This document shows, in pieces, positions 1 to 8,879 of a DNA stretch of 64,000 nucleotides. The translations under genes were made by a program, and so were the position numbers. Origin of the DNA: Mycolicibacterium sediminis (GTDB lineage: Bacteria; Actinomycetota; Actinomycetes; Mycobacteriales; Mycobacteriaceae); the NCBI RefSeq assembly GCF_010731735.1, contig NZ_AP022588.1:992001-1056000 (forward strand), given 5' to 3'. The stretch's first letter is position 1. Every line of letters begins with the position of its first letter. Below the pieces are notes generated by a model. That model was not told the DNA's origin, did no database searches, and saw only the letters and a list, made by a program, of their open reading frames with translations.

Positions 1-172
1 ACGCCAGGTAGCCGGCGTCGGCGAACCGGTTCGCGATGCGCCGGATGTCGTCGTTCAGCCCGAACACCTCGTGCAGGACCACCACCGCGGGCCAGGGCCC
101 GGCGCCGGATGATGGCACGGCGACGTAGCCGGGCAGACGTCCGTCCGCGGTCTCGAGTCCATCGTCTGACAT
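1..172 (-). CDS. Dienelactone hydrolase family protein (N-terminal part only)
   Basis: The reverse strand opens with ATG at 172 and reads into the left edge, giving about 57 residues. The visible part (GYVAVP, then PAVVVLHEVFGLND) is the first strand and oxyanion region of dienelactone-hydrolase-type alpha/beta hydrolases; the Cys/Asp/His triad lies outside the window. Such proteins hydrolyse lactones or esters in the cytoplasm, but the substrate cannot be told. It is divergent from the acyltransferase that starts at 274. Family assignment is fairly sure, function open. Confidence 0.75.
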   Translation of the reverse strand, partial: MSDDGLETADGRLPGYVAVPSSGAGPWPAVVVLHEVFGLNDDIRRIANRFADAGYLA

Positions 173-273
173 GGCAGGCCTTCCGGTCGTGGTCGGCGTC
201 TGCACTACCCGCTCCCGGCCGTCGCCAATACGGCCGGGGTTTACCGCACCCGTGCCAGGCAATAGCGATTCAG

Positions 274-1095
274 GTGACCGACGTCGAGATCGCCGACCCC
301 CCGGAGCCGCCGACGGCGCACACGCTGGCCCGCGTCTCGCGGTTGCTGCGGCCGGCCCGTCGCCTGATCAACCCCAAGGTCTACGGCGCGCAGAACCTGC
401 CCGAGCGCGGCGCGCTGCTCGTCGGCAACCACACGCTGCTCGGGCTGCTCGACTCCCCACTGCTCCTCGCGGAACTGTGGGATCGCGGCGTCCGGCCGCG
501 AATCCTCGGCAATCACGCGCACTTCAAGCTGCCGCGGTGGCGGGACCTGCTGTCCGCGGTCGGCGTCGTGCCCGGCACCCCGGCCATGGCGGAGGAGCTG
601 ATGCGCCGCGGCGAGACGATCCTTGTCTTCCCCGGCGGCGGGCGCGAGGTGGCCAAGCGCAAGGGCGAGAAGTATCGGCTGATCTGGGAGAACCGGATGG
701 GCTTCGCGCGCCTGGCGGTGAAGTACGGCTACCCGATCGTCCCCTTCGCCTCGGTCGGCGCGGAGGACTCGCTCGACGTCGTCGTCGACACCGACCACCC
801 GTGGATGGCGCCTGCCGTGCGGTACTTCGAGAAGGTCTCCGGCAGCCCCGATCTGTTCCCGATCGTGCGGGGCATCGGCCCGACGCCGATCCCCCGGCCG
901 GAACGGCAGTACTACTGGTTCGGCGAGGCCATCGACGTCAGCGCCATCGGCAGCACCGATGACCGCGCCGTCGCGCAGGTCCGGGATCTGACGAAGACGG
1001 CGATCGAGCGCGGCATCGAGTTCCTGCTTTACGAGCAACGCGCCGACCCGAACCGCTCGGTCCGCCGACGGCTGTTCGGTCCGGAGCGCCGCTGA
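274..1095 (+). CDS. Lysophospholipid/diacylglycerol acyltransferase family protein (MGAT-like)
   Basis: A 273-residue acyltransferase of the PlsC/LPLAT superfamily. The acceptor motif is NHTLLGLLD at 52-60, with His53 as likely catalytic base. The second block FPGGGRE at 119-125 is characteristic of the MGAT/DGAT-like branch, which transfers acyl groups to glycerides or other alcohols at the membrane. The frame is open upstream to 109, but those codons overlap the divergent hydrolase gene and look non-coding, so I chose GTG 274, where family similarity begins. It converges with a second acyltransferase 12 bp downstream. The physiological acceptor is unknown. Confidence 0.8.
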   Translation: MTDVEIADPPEPPTAHTLARVSRLLRPARRLINPKVYGAQNLPERGALLVGNHTLLGLLDSPLLLAELWDRGVRPRILGNHAHFKLPRWRDLLSAVGVVPGTPAMAEELMRRGETILVFPGGGREVAKRKGEKYRLIWENRMGFARLAVKYGYPIVPFASVGAEDSLDVVVDTDHPWMAPAVRYFEKVSGSPDLFPIVRGIGPTPIPRPERQYYWFGEAIDVSAIGSTDDRAVAQVRDLTKTAIERGIEFLLYEQRADPNRSVRRRLFGPERR

Positions 1096-1107
1096 GGGGC
1101 GACCCGA

Positions 1108-1767
1108 TCAGCGCGCGGGCACCTCGAGGGTGGTGATGCGTCGCTCCACCTCGGTGAGCAGGTCCTCGACCGACTCGAAGTCGTCGGGATCGATGGGCTC
1201 GCCGAACAGGACGTGCACGGTGTGCCCGAAGGACGGGAAGCTCCGGTCGAGCGGCAGCACCAGGTTGGCGTCGACGAGGCGGACCGGGATGATCGGCACG
1301 CCCGTCCGCTTGGCCAGTACCGCGACGCCGGGCCGGTACGGCGCCACCTCGCCCGGGCGTACGCACCGCTGCTCGGGGAAGATGCCGACCAGCGCACCGT
1401 CCTCCAGCGCACGGGTCGCACTCTCCATCGCCTGGCGGCCGGACTCCGGGTCGCCGCGCACCACGGGGATCTGCCCGAGGACCTCGACGAGCCAGCGGGT
1501 CAGCGGCGACTTCCACAGTTCCGCCATCGCCATCGCGATGGCCTGCCGGCGCAGCGCCGCGAGGAGGAACAGCACGTCGATCATCGACGTGTGGTTGGCG
1601 GCCAGCAGGACCGCGCCGTCCTTCGGGACGACGTCGGCGTTGACGATCCTGGTGCGGATGATGCGCGTGAAGCCCAGCGTCCACAGGACCAGCCGGATGG
1701 ACCACGTCACCAGCGACGCGCGCCTGCCCAGCCCGCGCGAACGCGGTCGTCGCGACTCTTCCGCCAC
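1108..1767 (-). CDS. 1-acyl-sn-glycerol-3-phosphate acyltransferase (PlsC-like)
   Basis: A 219-residue protein with the classical PlsC blocks: NHTSMID (His59-x4-Asp64) after a hydrophobic segment at about 18-35, and FPEQRCVRPGE further on, the glycerol-phosphate-binding block. The family acylates lysophosphatidic acid at sn-2 in phospholipid synthesis at the inner membrane face. Start is GTG at 1767. It is divergent from the GH6 gene over a 51-bp gap and convergent with another acyltransferase. Mycobacteria carry several PlsC paralogues, so the exact acceptor is uncertain. Confidence 0.82.
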   Translation of the reverse strand: MAEESRRPRSRGLGRRASLVTWSIRLVLWTLGFTRIIRTRIVNADVVPKDGAVLLAANHTSMIDVLFLLAALRRQAIAMAMAELWKSPLTRWLVEVLGQIPVVRGDPESGRQAMESATRALEDGALVGIFPEQRCVRPGEVAPYRPGVAVLAKRTGVPIIPVRLVDANLVLPLDRSFPSFGHTVHVLFGEPIDPDDFESVEDLLTEVERRITTLEVPAR

Positions 1768-1782
1768 GGGACCCCCTCCGGT

Positions 1783-1812
1783 TTGGCGCTCGGTTGGCCG
1801 CCACCCTATGTT
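1783..1812 (+). promoter_or_regulatory. Candidate promoter of the GH6 gene giving a leaderless mRNA
   Basis: TTGGCG (1783-1788), an 18-bp spacer and TATGTT (1807-1812, matching TAnnnT). The last T lies 7 bp before the GTG at 1819, so transcription would begin at the start codon itself. No Shine-Dalgarno-like sequence precedes that GTG. Leaderless mRNAs are common in mycobacteria. This is an inference from sequence only. Confidence 0.5.
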
Positions 1813-1818
1813 TTTGGC

Positions 1819-2805
1819 GTGACGTTCTCAGCTGTTGCGCGGTGGATCTCCCCCTTCCTGGCCGTCGCGGCCGTGGCCGCCGTCGGCGTGGTCGCCGAAC
1901 CGGCGCCCTCCGCGCCCACCCCCGCGGTCCGCTTGGCCGCCGACGGCAACCCGCTGGCGGGGATGCCCTTCTACGTCAACCCGGACTCCAAGGCGCGGCG
2001 CGCCGCCGCCGGCGCCGGGAGCCCCCAGCTCGACGCCATCGCCAACACCCCGACGGCGTACTGGATGGACAACCGGTCCACCCCCGCCGTCGACGCCAAG
2101 TACATCGCCACGGCTCAGGCCGCGGGCACCATGCCCGTGCTGGCGCTCTACGCGCTCCCGCACCGCGACTGCGGCAGCTTCGCCGCGGGCGGGTTCGGTT
2201 CCGCCGGCGCGTACAAGGGGTGGATCGACGGCGTCGCGGGCGCCATCGGCGGCGGCCCGGCCGCCGTCATCCTCGAACCCGACGCACTCGCCATGGCCGA
2301 CTGCCTGTCGGGCGACCAGCGCCAGGAGCGCTTCGACCTCATGAGCTACGCCGTCGACACGCTTACCCGCAACCCGGGCACCGCCGTGTACGTCGACGCC
2401 GGCCACTCCCGGTGGACCGCCGCCGACGAGATGGCCAACCGGCTGAACCAGGTCGGCGTCGCCAAGGCGCGGGGCTTCAGCCTCAACACCGCCAACTTCT
2501 TCACCACCGAGGAGGAGATCGGCTACGGCGACGCGATCTCCGGCATGACGGGCGGCAAGCCGTACGTCATCGACACCTCGCGCAACGGCGCAGGCCCGGC
2601 CGAGGGCGAGTACTACTGGTGCAACCCGAGCGGCCGTGCCCTCGGCGTCGCCCCGACCGCGAACACCGGCAACGGCAACGTCGACGCCTTCCTGTGGGTG
2701 AAGCGTCCCGGCGAGTCGGACGGTTCGTGCGGCCAGGGCGAGGCGTCGGCGGGCACCTTCGTCAACCAGTACGCCATCGACCTTGCACGCAACGCGGGCT
2801 GGTAG
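1819..2805 (+). CDS. Secreted glycoside hydrolase family 6 (endoglucanase/cellobiohydrolase)
   Basis: A 328-residue protein with an N-terminal signal-like segment (hydrophobic stretch about 10-27), so probably exported. GH6 hallmarks are LPHRDC with Asp117 and ILEPDAL with Asp155, the positions of the two functional aspartates in the family, plus YVDAGHSRW. GH6 enzymes cleave beta-1,4-glucan by inversion. No cellulose-binding module is present. Mycobacteria keep a few such genes (CelA1-like), possibly for self-made cellulose-like material. The GTG start is supported by the signal peptide and the promoter just upstream. Confidence 0.85.
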   Translation: MTFSAVARWISPFLAVAAVAAVGVVAEPAPSAPTPAVRLAADGNPLAGMPFYVNPDSKARRAAAGAGSPQLDAIANTPTAYWMDNRSTPAVDAKYIATAQAAGTMPVLALYALPHRDCGSFAAGGFGSAGAYKGWIDGVAGAIGGGPAAVILEPDALAMADCLSGDQRQERFDLMSYAVDTLTRNPGTAVYVDAGHSRWTAADEMANRLNQVGVAKARGFSLNTANFFTTEEEIGYGDAISGMTGGKPYVIDTSRNGAGPAEGEYYWCNPSGRALGVAPTANTGNGNVDAFLWVKRPGESDGSCGQGEASAGTFVNQYAIDLARNAGW

Positions 2806-2809
2806 CTCG

Positions 2810-2853
2810 TCGCTCGCACCGAGACAGCGCTGACGGTCGCGACGTGCGAGCGA
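2810..2853. terminator. Hairpin just after the GH6 stop codon
   Basis: Perfect 10-bp inverted repeat: TCGCTCGCAC at 2810-2819 and GTGCGAGCGA at 2844-2853, with a 24-nt loop. It begins 5 bp after the GH6 stop and has no T-tract. It fits a mycobacterial terminator-like hairpin, though the loop is long. The remaining gap to 2994 shows nothing else I can name. Confidence 0.4.
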
Positions 2854-2994
2854 TAGCAGCCACCAGCGCTGCCTCGACGCAACCAGCACCGCCCGCCACC
2901 CCGCTAGCCCCCAGTGCTGGGTCGGGCTCGCGGCAACACGCCGCTCCCCGCTAGCGTCGACGACTCCGCTCCCCGTCTCGGCAAGGCTTGAGGC

Positions 2995-4443
2995 ATGACA
3001 TCGCACGAGACCTCGCCGCCGACGATCCTCGACGTCCCCATCGGCATCGACGCCACCGGCACGCGCGCTGAATCGGACTCCATGGGCACCATCGACGTCC
3101 CGGCCGACAGGTACTGGGGTGCGCAGACCCAGCGGTCCCTCATCCACTTCTCCATCGGCAACGACAAGATGCCGAAGGAGGTCTATCACGCTTACGGCTA
3201 CGTGAAGAAGGCCGCGGCGCGCGTCAACGCTCGCGCCGGCCGACTGCCGCAGTGGAAGGCCGACGTCATCAGCCAGGTCTGCGACGAGGTGATCGGCAAG
3301 GAACTGGACGAGAACTTCCCGCTCTACGTCTTCCAGACCGGATCCGGCACGCAGTCGAACATGAACGTCAACGAGGTCATCGGCAACCGCGCGGTCCAAC
3401 TCGTCGGCGGCGACCTGGGATCCAAGACGCCCATCCACCCGAACGACGACGTCAACATGGGCCAGTCCTCCAACGACACCTTCCCGACGGCGATGCACAT
3501 CGCCGCCATCCTCGAGATCCAGGACAGGCTCCTGCCCCGGGCGAACGACCTCCAGCAGGCGATCGCCACGACCGGCGGGACGTGGAACGACCTGGTGAAG
3601 ATCGGCCGCACCCACCTCGAGGACGCCGTCCCGCTGACCGTCGGCCAGGAGTGGTCCGGCTGGGCCGCGCAGCTCCGGACGGCCATCGACCGGGTCGAGG
3701 CGTCGCAGGGCGAGCTGTACCGGCTGGCCGCGGGCGGCACGGCCGTCGGCACCGGGCTGAACGCGCCGCACGACTTCGGACCGGACATCGCCGCCGAGAT
3801 CGCCGAGCTGACCGGCAGGCCGTTCGCCACCGCTCCGAACAAGTTCGAGGCGCTCGGCGGGCTGGACGCGATCGTCGCGGCGGGCGCCGCGCTGCGCGGG
3901 CTCGCCGTCACGCTGATGAAGATCGCCAACGACATCCGCTGGCTCGCGTCGGGACCGCGCGCGGGCCTCGCCGAACTCCGCCTGCCCGCCAACGAGCCCG
4001 GCAGTTCGATCATGCCGGGCAAGGTCAACCCCACCCAGTGCGAGGCGATGGTCATGGTCTGCATCCAGGTCATCGCCGACGACTCGGGGCTGGCGATCGC
4101 GGGCTCGCAGGGCAATTTCCAGCTCAACGCCATGCGCCCGATCATCATCAACGACTTCCTGCACTCCGCGCGCATTCTCGGCGACGCCTGCGAGAAGTTC
4201 CGTGAGTTCTGCATCGAGGGCATCGACGTCAACCGCGATCGGATCACCGACTTCGTCGACCGCTCCCTGATGCTGGTGACGGCGCTGTCGCCGGTGATCG
4301 GCTACGACGCCGCGTCGGCGATCGCCCACGACGCCGACCGCACCGGTGGCACCCTGCGTGAGGCCGCGCTCGCATCGGGGAAGATCAGCGCCGAGGACTT
4401 CGACCGCATCGTCGTACCGGCCGACATGGTCGGACCGTTCTAG
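2995..4443 (+). CDS. fumC: Fumarate hydratase, class II
   Basis: A 482-residue class II fumarase that interconverts fumarate and L-malate in the TCA cycle. Diagnostic blocks are GSGTQSNMNVNEV, QSSNDTFPT, GRTHLEDAVPLT and the superfamily signature GSSIMPGKVNP at about 336-346, which carries the catalytic serine loop. Length agrees with the family plus a short N-terminal extension; ATG 2995 was kept, although the conserved part begins about 25 residues later (MGTIDVPADRYWGAQTQ). A ThrE-like exporter gene follows after 9 bp and is probably co-transcribed. Confidence 0.95.
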   Translation: MTSHETSPPTILDVPIGIDATGTRAESDSMGTIDVPADRYWGAQTQRSLIHFSIGNDKMPKEVYHAYGYVKKAAARVNARAGRLPQWKADVISQVCDEVIGKELDENFPLYVFQTGSGTQSNMNVNEVIGNRAVQLVGGDLGSKTPIHPNDDVNMGQSSNDTFPTAMHIAAILEIQDRLLPRANDLQQAIATTGGTWNDLVKIGRTHLEDAVPLTVGQEWSGWAAQLRTAIDRVEASQGELYRLAAGGTAVGTGLNAPHDFGPDIAAEIAELTGRPFATAPNKFEALGGLDAIVAAGAALRGLAVTLMKIANDIRWLASGPRAGLAELRLPANEPGSSIMPGKVNPTQCEAMVMVCIQVIADDSGLAIAGSQGNFQLNAMRPIIINDFLHSARILGDACEKFREFCIEGIDVNRDRITDFVDRSLMLVTALSPVIGYDAASAIAHDADRTGGTLREAALASGKISAEDFDRIVVPADMVGPF

Positions 4444-4452
4444 GAGTCACCA

Positions 4453-5679
4453 GTGAGTGAGCAGCGCCCCGCGGACCCGCTCGACACCGTGCTCGACGCC
4501 GCCGTCCTCCTGCAGGACAACGGTCAGTCCACCAGCACGACGCTGCTCGCCGTCGACCGGCTGAACTCGGGGCTCGGCGTCCGTAGCCGGCTGATCCCGT
4601 CGTGGGCGTCGCTGATCCTGGTCGGCGACCGACCGCGCGTGGCGGCCGTGACGCCGACGTCGATCAACATGCGACGCGTCGCCGCCGCGATGCGGGTGAT
4701 CGACCGTGCGGAGGACGGTCCCCTCGACCTGGCGGACGTCGCGGCCGGACTCTCGGCCGCCGCGACGCTGCGGCCGTCGCACGCCGGCGTCTTCGTGCTC
4801 GCCTGCGCGACCGGCTCGGGTGCCCTCGCGGTGATCTTCGGCGCCGACGACGTCCGTGCCGTCCTGCTGGCCGCCGCCAGTGCCGCCGTCGGTGGCGCGC
4901 TGCGTCGGGCGCTGGGGCGGTTCGGCGTCGGCGTCCTGATCCAGGCCTTCGTCGCAGCGGTGGTGGCCGGGCTCGTCGGCGCGGCGGCGGTGCACCTGAA
5001 CCTGGGCGCCGCCGCAGGCATCGTCGCGCTGTGCCCCGCCATGATCCTGGTCCCCGGACCGCACATCCTCAACGGCGCACTCGACCTGCTGTCGCTGCGG
5101 ACGTCGCTCGGCGCGGCCCGGATCACGTTCGCCGCAATGGTTCTCGTGTCGATCGCCCTGGGCCTGGTCGTCGGTCTGCACGCGGGAGGCCAGGCGTTGC
5201 CGGTCACCGGGGTCACCGCCGCGGTGCCCCTGTACCTCGACGTGCTGGCCGCGGCGGTGGCCGCCGCGTCGTACTCGGTCTACTTCTCGATGCCGTACCG
5301 CATGATCGGATGGCCCGTGCTCGCCGGGATGGCCGCCCACGGCGTGCACTGGTGGGCGCTGAGCGTGGTGGGGACGAGCCTCGCCACGGCCGCGCTGCTG
5401 GCCTGCCTGGTGGTCGGTGTCCTGCTGGTGCCGCTGTCGCACTTCCTGCGAATGCCGTTCGCGGCTATCGGTTTCGCCGCCGTCGTGTCACTCGTCCCGG
5501 GCATGTTCGTGTTCCGGATGCTCAGCGGCGTCATGCAGCTGCCGGGGAACTCGTCGGCGCAGGTGCTCACCGCCACCGCCTCCGACGGAGCGGTCGCCGT
5601 CACGGTGACCGCCGCGATGGCGATCGGACTGGTGGTCCCGATGCGCCTGCGCGACAGCCTGCTTCACCGCTCGCGCTGA
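4453..5679 (+). CDS. Threonine/serine exporter family protein (ThrE-like)
   Basis: A 408-residue membrane protein. The N-terminal soluble domain (about 1-110) resembles the DUF1212 part of ThrE; roughly ten hydrophobic segments follow. The motif MILVPGPHILNG in the middle is typical of the family. ThrE in Corynebacterium exports L-threonine and L-serine using the proton gradient. Start GTG 4453 is preceded by AGGAG (about 4443). It lies 9 bp behind fumC. It is shorter than some mycobacterial ThrE proteins, so the substrate is inferred from family only. Confidence 0.8.
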   Translation: MSEQRPADPLDTVLDAAVLLQDNGQSTSTTLLAVDRLNSGLGVRSRLIPSWASLILVGDRPRVAAVTPTSINMRRVAAAMRVIDRAEDGPLDLADVAAGLSAAATLRPSHAGVFVLACATGSGALAVIFGADDVRAVLLAAASAAVGGALRRALGRFGVGVLIQAFVAAVVAGLVGAAAVHLNLGAAAGIVALCPAMILVPGPHILNGALDLLSLRTSLGAARITFAAMVLVSIALGLVVGLHAGGQALPVTGVTAAVPLYLDVLAAAVAAASYSVYFSMPYRMIGWPVLAGMAAHGVHWWALSVVGTSLATAALLACLVVGVLLVPLSHFLRMPFAAIGFAAVVSLVPGMFVFRMLSGVMQLPGNSSAQVLTATASDGAVAVTVTAAMAIGLVVPMRLRDSLLHRSR

Positions 5680-5686
5680 GAGCCCG

Positions 5687-6538
5687 TCACAGCGCGGCCG
5701 CCAAGTCGGTGCTCACCCAGTCGCCGAACGACTGCCAGCCGATGCCGGGAAACCGCGCGTGCAGGTCGGCGATGTCCACCGTGTATCCGCCGCGGGACAG
5801 GAAGCCGAACATGGCCCGCATGTCCTCGGATTCGATGTCGGCGGGATCGTCGGTGACCAGGTCGACCGGTCGACCGACCGCACCCGCGAGCACCTCCGCC
5901 ATCTGGCGCGGTGTCGGCTCGTCCGAGGCGATGTCGATGCGCGCCCCGCGGTGCGGCTCGGGGTCGAGGAGGATGGCGGCGACGAAGCGCCCGAGGTCGC
6001 GGCGGGACAGTTGCTGCAGTCCCTTGTCCGCGGGCACGGCGAGTTCGAGGACACCGGCCTTGATGTCGTCGACGCCGCTGAGCAGGTTGTCGTAGAAATA
6101 GGTCGGCCCAACGATGGTGTAGGACAGCCCGGACGCCGCGAGCGACTGCTCGACGACGGCCTTGCTGTCGAAGTGCGGGATGCCGGTGCGCTGATCGGCG
6201 TCCGCCACCGAACTGAACACGAGATGGGGCACGCGCGCGGATGTCGCTGCGGCGAGGATGGTCTGGCCCTGCGCGATCTCCGCCGACGGCCCCTCCTCGA
6301 ATGGCGTCGTCAGCGCGTAGGCACCGCTCGTTCCGTCGAACACCGCCGCCACCGACGCCTCGTCGGAGAGGTCGGCCGACACCACCTCGACGCCCGCCTC
6401 GCGCAACCGGACCGCCGCCGGCGAGTCCGTGCGGCGGGTGATGCCGCGCACGGCGGCGCCACGCTCGAGCAGAGCGGTCACCACGGCACCTCCCTGCGCA
6501 CCGGTGGCGCCCAACACTGCGAACGGTCCCTGCGTCAT
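5687..6538 (-). CDS. NmrA-family NAD(P)-binding protein
   Basis: A 283-residue atypical short-chain dehydrogenase. The N-terminal Rossmann motif is GATGAQG (Gly10, Gly13, Gly16). Further on there is FSSVADADQRTGIPHFDSK and YTIVGPTYFYDN, the usual layout of NmrA/isoflavone-reductase-like proteins that sense or bind NADP. The catalytic YxxxK of classical SDRs is not evident, so it could be a redox sensor or a reductase. ATG 6538 has GGGGAG upstream. It diverges from a cupin gene over 163 bp. Confidence 0.8.
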   Translation of the reverse strand: MTQGPFAVLGATGAQGGAVVTALLERGAAVRGITRRTDSPAAVRLREAGVEVVSADLSDEASVAAVFDGTSGAYALTTPFEEGPSAEIAQGQTILAAATSARVPHLVFSSVADADQRTGIPHFDSKAVVEQSLAASGLSYTIVGPTYFYDNLLSGVDDIKAGVLELAVPADKGLQQLSRRDLGRFVAAILLDPEPHRGARIDIASDEPTPRQMAEVLAGAVGRPVDLVTDDPADIESEDMRAMFGFLSRGGYTVDIADLHARFPGIGWQSFGDWVSTDLAAAL

Positions 6539-6701
6539 GGATCTCCCCTACGTCGTCTGTCCGGTGCTGCCAGCCTGCCACCCGCAGGCGTATGCCGCGG
6601 TTCCAGCTAGCGGCCACCCGGGTCTCCCGACAGCCGGGATCACGGGAGCGTCCCGACCGGGCAGAGTTGACCGCGTACCGCCCACCGACAGAAGGACGAC
6701 G

Positions 6702-7061
6702 ATGATCCGAGCATTCCGCCTCTACACCGGCCCCGATGGCAACTCCCACGTCGAACGCGGCAGCATCGCCGCCGGAGCGCTCGTGGGTGCCGAGTCCATC
6801 GAGTTCAAGGAGACCGCGGCGCACTCGTCGTTCGACTGGCACAACGATCCGATCCCGCAGTACGTCATCACGCTGTCGGGCGTCCTGGAGTTCTCGACCG
6901 TCGGCGGCGAGACGTTCACGATCCACCCCGGCGACGTCCTGCTGGCGATCGACCACACCGGGACGGGCCACGAGTGGCGGTTGGTGAACGACGAGCCGTG
7001 GAAGCGGGCCTACGTGGTGTTCACGACGGGCGCCGACACCCACTTCGTGCCCGACGCGTAG
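6702..7061 (+). CDS. Small cupin-domain protein
   Basis: A 119-residue single-domain cupin. The two cupin blocks are visible as HNDPIPQYVITLSGVLEF and HPGDVLLAIDHTGTGHEWR. The histidines could bind a metal, but the classical motif 1 is incomplete. ATG 6702 is favoured by GAAGGA 6-8 bp upstream; the frame runs open further upstream but enters the divergent promoter region. Function and ligand are unknown. Its divergent partner is the NmrA-like gene, so the pair may share a stress or metabolite signal. Confidence 0.7.
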   Translation: MIRAFRLYTGPDGNSHVERGSIAAGALVGAESIEFKETAAHSSFDWHNDPIPQYVITLSGVLEFSTVGGETFTIHPGDVLLAIDHTGTGHEWRLVNDEPWKRAYVVFTTGADTHFVPDA

Positions 7062-7118
7062 CCGGCGACTCCGGTCAAACCACCTCGCTGCGCGCGGCGC
7101 TGCGCCACAGTTGAGGGC

Positions 7119-7538
7119 ATGACCGACAAGGGAAAGCCGCCGCCCGGGGACCTCCGCGCCGCGGCGCAGGCCGCCGCCCAGGCTGCGCAGGACCTCGCGA
7201 GCGGAGCGTTCCGGGTTCCCACCGCGTCCGCGCAGATCGTGGCGCAACTACCCGGCCTCATCGAGAACCTGGCCGCTGCGACCGAACGGCTGAACAAGAA
7301 CCTCGACAGGCTCGAGAGGTACCTGGCGCTCGCCGACCCAACGTTCGAGGCCATCGACCGGTTGATACCGCAGCTGGAGGCAGTCGTCGCACGCGGCGAT
7401 CAGGCCGTCCGTGCCGTGCAGAACATCCCGGGGGTCGGCACCATCGGGCGCATCACGGGTCTGTCGGCCGACCCGAATGCCGCATCCGGGGAGTCGAAGA
7501 CGTCGAAGCGACGCCCGGCTCCCCGGCGCAAGGACTGA
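7119..7538 (+). CDS. Small hypothetical alpha-helical protein
   Basis: A 139-residue protein I do not recognise by name. It begins with an Ala/Gln-rich helix (AAAQAAAQAAQDLASGAF), followed by a predicted coiled-coil-like stretch (LAAATERLNKNLDRLERYL), and ends with a basic tail (SKRRPAPRRKD). There is no signal peptide or membrane segment. Composition and length resemble conserved actinobacterial small proteins of unknown role. It converges with pepD, stop codons 2 bp apart. Confidence 0.6.
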   Translation: MTDKGKPPPGDLRAAAQAAAQAAQDLASGAFRVPTASAQIVAQLPGLIENLAAATERLNKNLDRLERYLALADPTFEAIDRLIPQLEAVVARGDQAVRAVQNIPGVGTIGRITGLSADPNAASGESKTSKRRPAPRRKD

Positions 7539-7540
7539 GG

Positions 7541-8794
7541 TCAGGCCTTGCCGAGCGTCACCTGCGCGGTGGCGGGCGCACCACCGACGACGTAGGTCAC
7601 CGAGACGGTGTCGCCGGGTGCCCTGGAGCGGACCGCGGCCACCAGCGCCTCGGGTCCGTCGATGACCTGGTCGTCGATCTTCGTGATGACCGAGCCACCG
7701 GGCACTCCGGCGGCGGCAGCCGGGCCGTCCGCAGAGACACCGGCGATGGCGACGCCGCCCCCGGCGTCCGGGTTGCCGGTCAGCTGGACGCCGAGGGATC
7801 CGTGCGTCGCGGTTCCGGTGGACACCAGCTCGTCGGCGATGCGCTTGGCCTGATCGGACGGGATCGCGAAGCCGAGGCCGATGGAACCGGCCTGTCCGCC
7901 ATCGGATCCGGGACCGCCGCCGCCACCCATGCTGGCGATGGCCGAGTTCACGCCGATCAGTTCGCCGTTCATGTTCACCAGGGCGCCACCGGAGTTGCCC
8001 GGGTTGATCGCCGCATCGGTCTGCAGGGCCTCGAGCACCGACACGGCACCACCCTGCCCGCCCTCGCCGGCCGCCACGGGCCGGTTCAACGCGCTGACAA
8101 TGCCGGTGGTCACCGTGCCCTGCAGGCCGAGCGGTGAGCCGATCGCGACGACCCGTTCACCGACCTGCACGTCCTTGGACGATCCGATCGCGATCGGCGC
8201 GAGACCCGAAACTCCCTCTGCGCGAATGACCGCGAGGTCTCCGGTGGGGTCGGTGCCGACGACCGAGAACGAGACGCTGCGGCCGTCGGAGAACGTGACC
8301 TTCTTGGTGATTCCGCCGTCGTCGCCGTTCATGGCGGCGGGCCGGGCGCCGGGCGCGTCGCCCGCTGCCGGTGCCACGACGTGATTGTTCGTCAGGATCA
8401 GGCCGTCGGGGCTCAGCACGATGCCCGAACCCTCGGACCCCTGATCGCCCATCTCCAGCGAGATCTTCACGACGCTGGGCATGACCTTCTTGGCGACGTC
8501 CTCGACGGAGCCGGCCGGCTGCGTGGCCGGGGACTGGGACGCGGGCCTCGACGCCACCGTGGTCTGACCGACGGAGGGGACGTCGTGGGTGCGGTCGACG
8601 GCGACCGCCGTCGTGGCGCCGATGCCTCCGCTGACGACGGCGATGGCCGCGGCGGCGCCGACGATCAGTGCGGTGCGACGGGGCTTGGGGTGCGGCGCCG
8701 CGGGTGGCGGCGGGGCGACCTGCACGGGCGGCGGGTAGTTCCACGCCATGTGGTGCGGTGGTGGTGGGCCCATGGGGGGCGGCGGGGTCGTCAT
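7541..8794 (-). CDS. pepD: PepD-like HtrA serine protease with PDZ domain
   Basis: A 417-residue DegP/HtrA-type protease. Order: cytoplasmic Pro-rich N-terminus (1-38), one membrane segment (about 41-62), a trypsin-like domain with triad His138 (TNNHVV), Asp186 (GDLAV) and Ser268 (NPGNSGG), then a PDZ domain (about 325-415). It degrades or refolds damaged envelope proteins outside the membrane. The linker and catalytic sequences closely resemble M. tuberculosis PepD, which lies beside mprAB; no mprAB is seen here, so it may be a paralogue. Start is ATG 8794; an adjacent GTG is also possible. Confidence 0.88.
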   Translation of the reverse strand: MTTPPPPMGPPPPHHMAWNYPPPVQVAPPPPAAPHPKPRRTALIVGAAAAIAVVSGGIGATTAVAVDRTHDVPSVGQTTVASRPASQSPATQPAGSVEDVAKKVMPSVVKISLEMGDQGSEGSGIVLSPDGLILTNNHVVAPAAGDAPGARPAAMNGDDGGITKKVTFSDGRSVSFSVVGTDPTGDLAVIRAEGVSGLAPIAIGSSKDVQVGERVVAIGSPLGLQGTVTTGIVSALNRPVAAGEGGQGGAVSVLEALQTDAAINPGNSGGALVNMNGELIGVNSAIASMGGGGGPGSDGGQAGSIGLGFAIPSDQAKRIADELVSTGTATHGSLGVQLTGNPDAGGGVAIAGVSADGPAAAAGVPGGSVITKIDDQVIDGPEALVAAVRSRAPGDTVSVTYVVGGAPATAQVTLGKA

Positions 8795-8879
8795 CACTCC
8801 ACCGTGCGGGTCGTCACTGAGACGGGACTGAGAACAAGATCGGCATAGGCCGAGAAGGATTGCGCTCAGGGCGAACGCG

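Noticed and set aside
109..273. Upstream extension of the first acyltransferase
   Set aside because: The open frame overlaps the divergent hydrolase coding region and its residues look non-coding; the GTG at 274 fits the family start.
1828..4329. 833-codon open frame on the minus strand
   Set aside because: It is antisense to the GH6 and fumC genes, is rich in Arg/Gly/Ala/Val/Asp as expected from mirror-image high-GC codons, and shows no domain.
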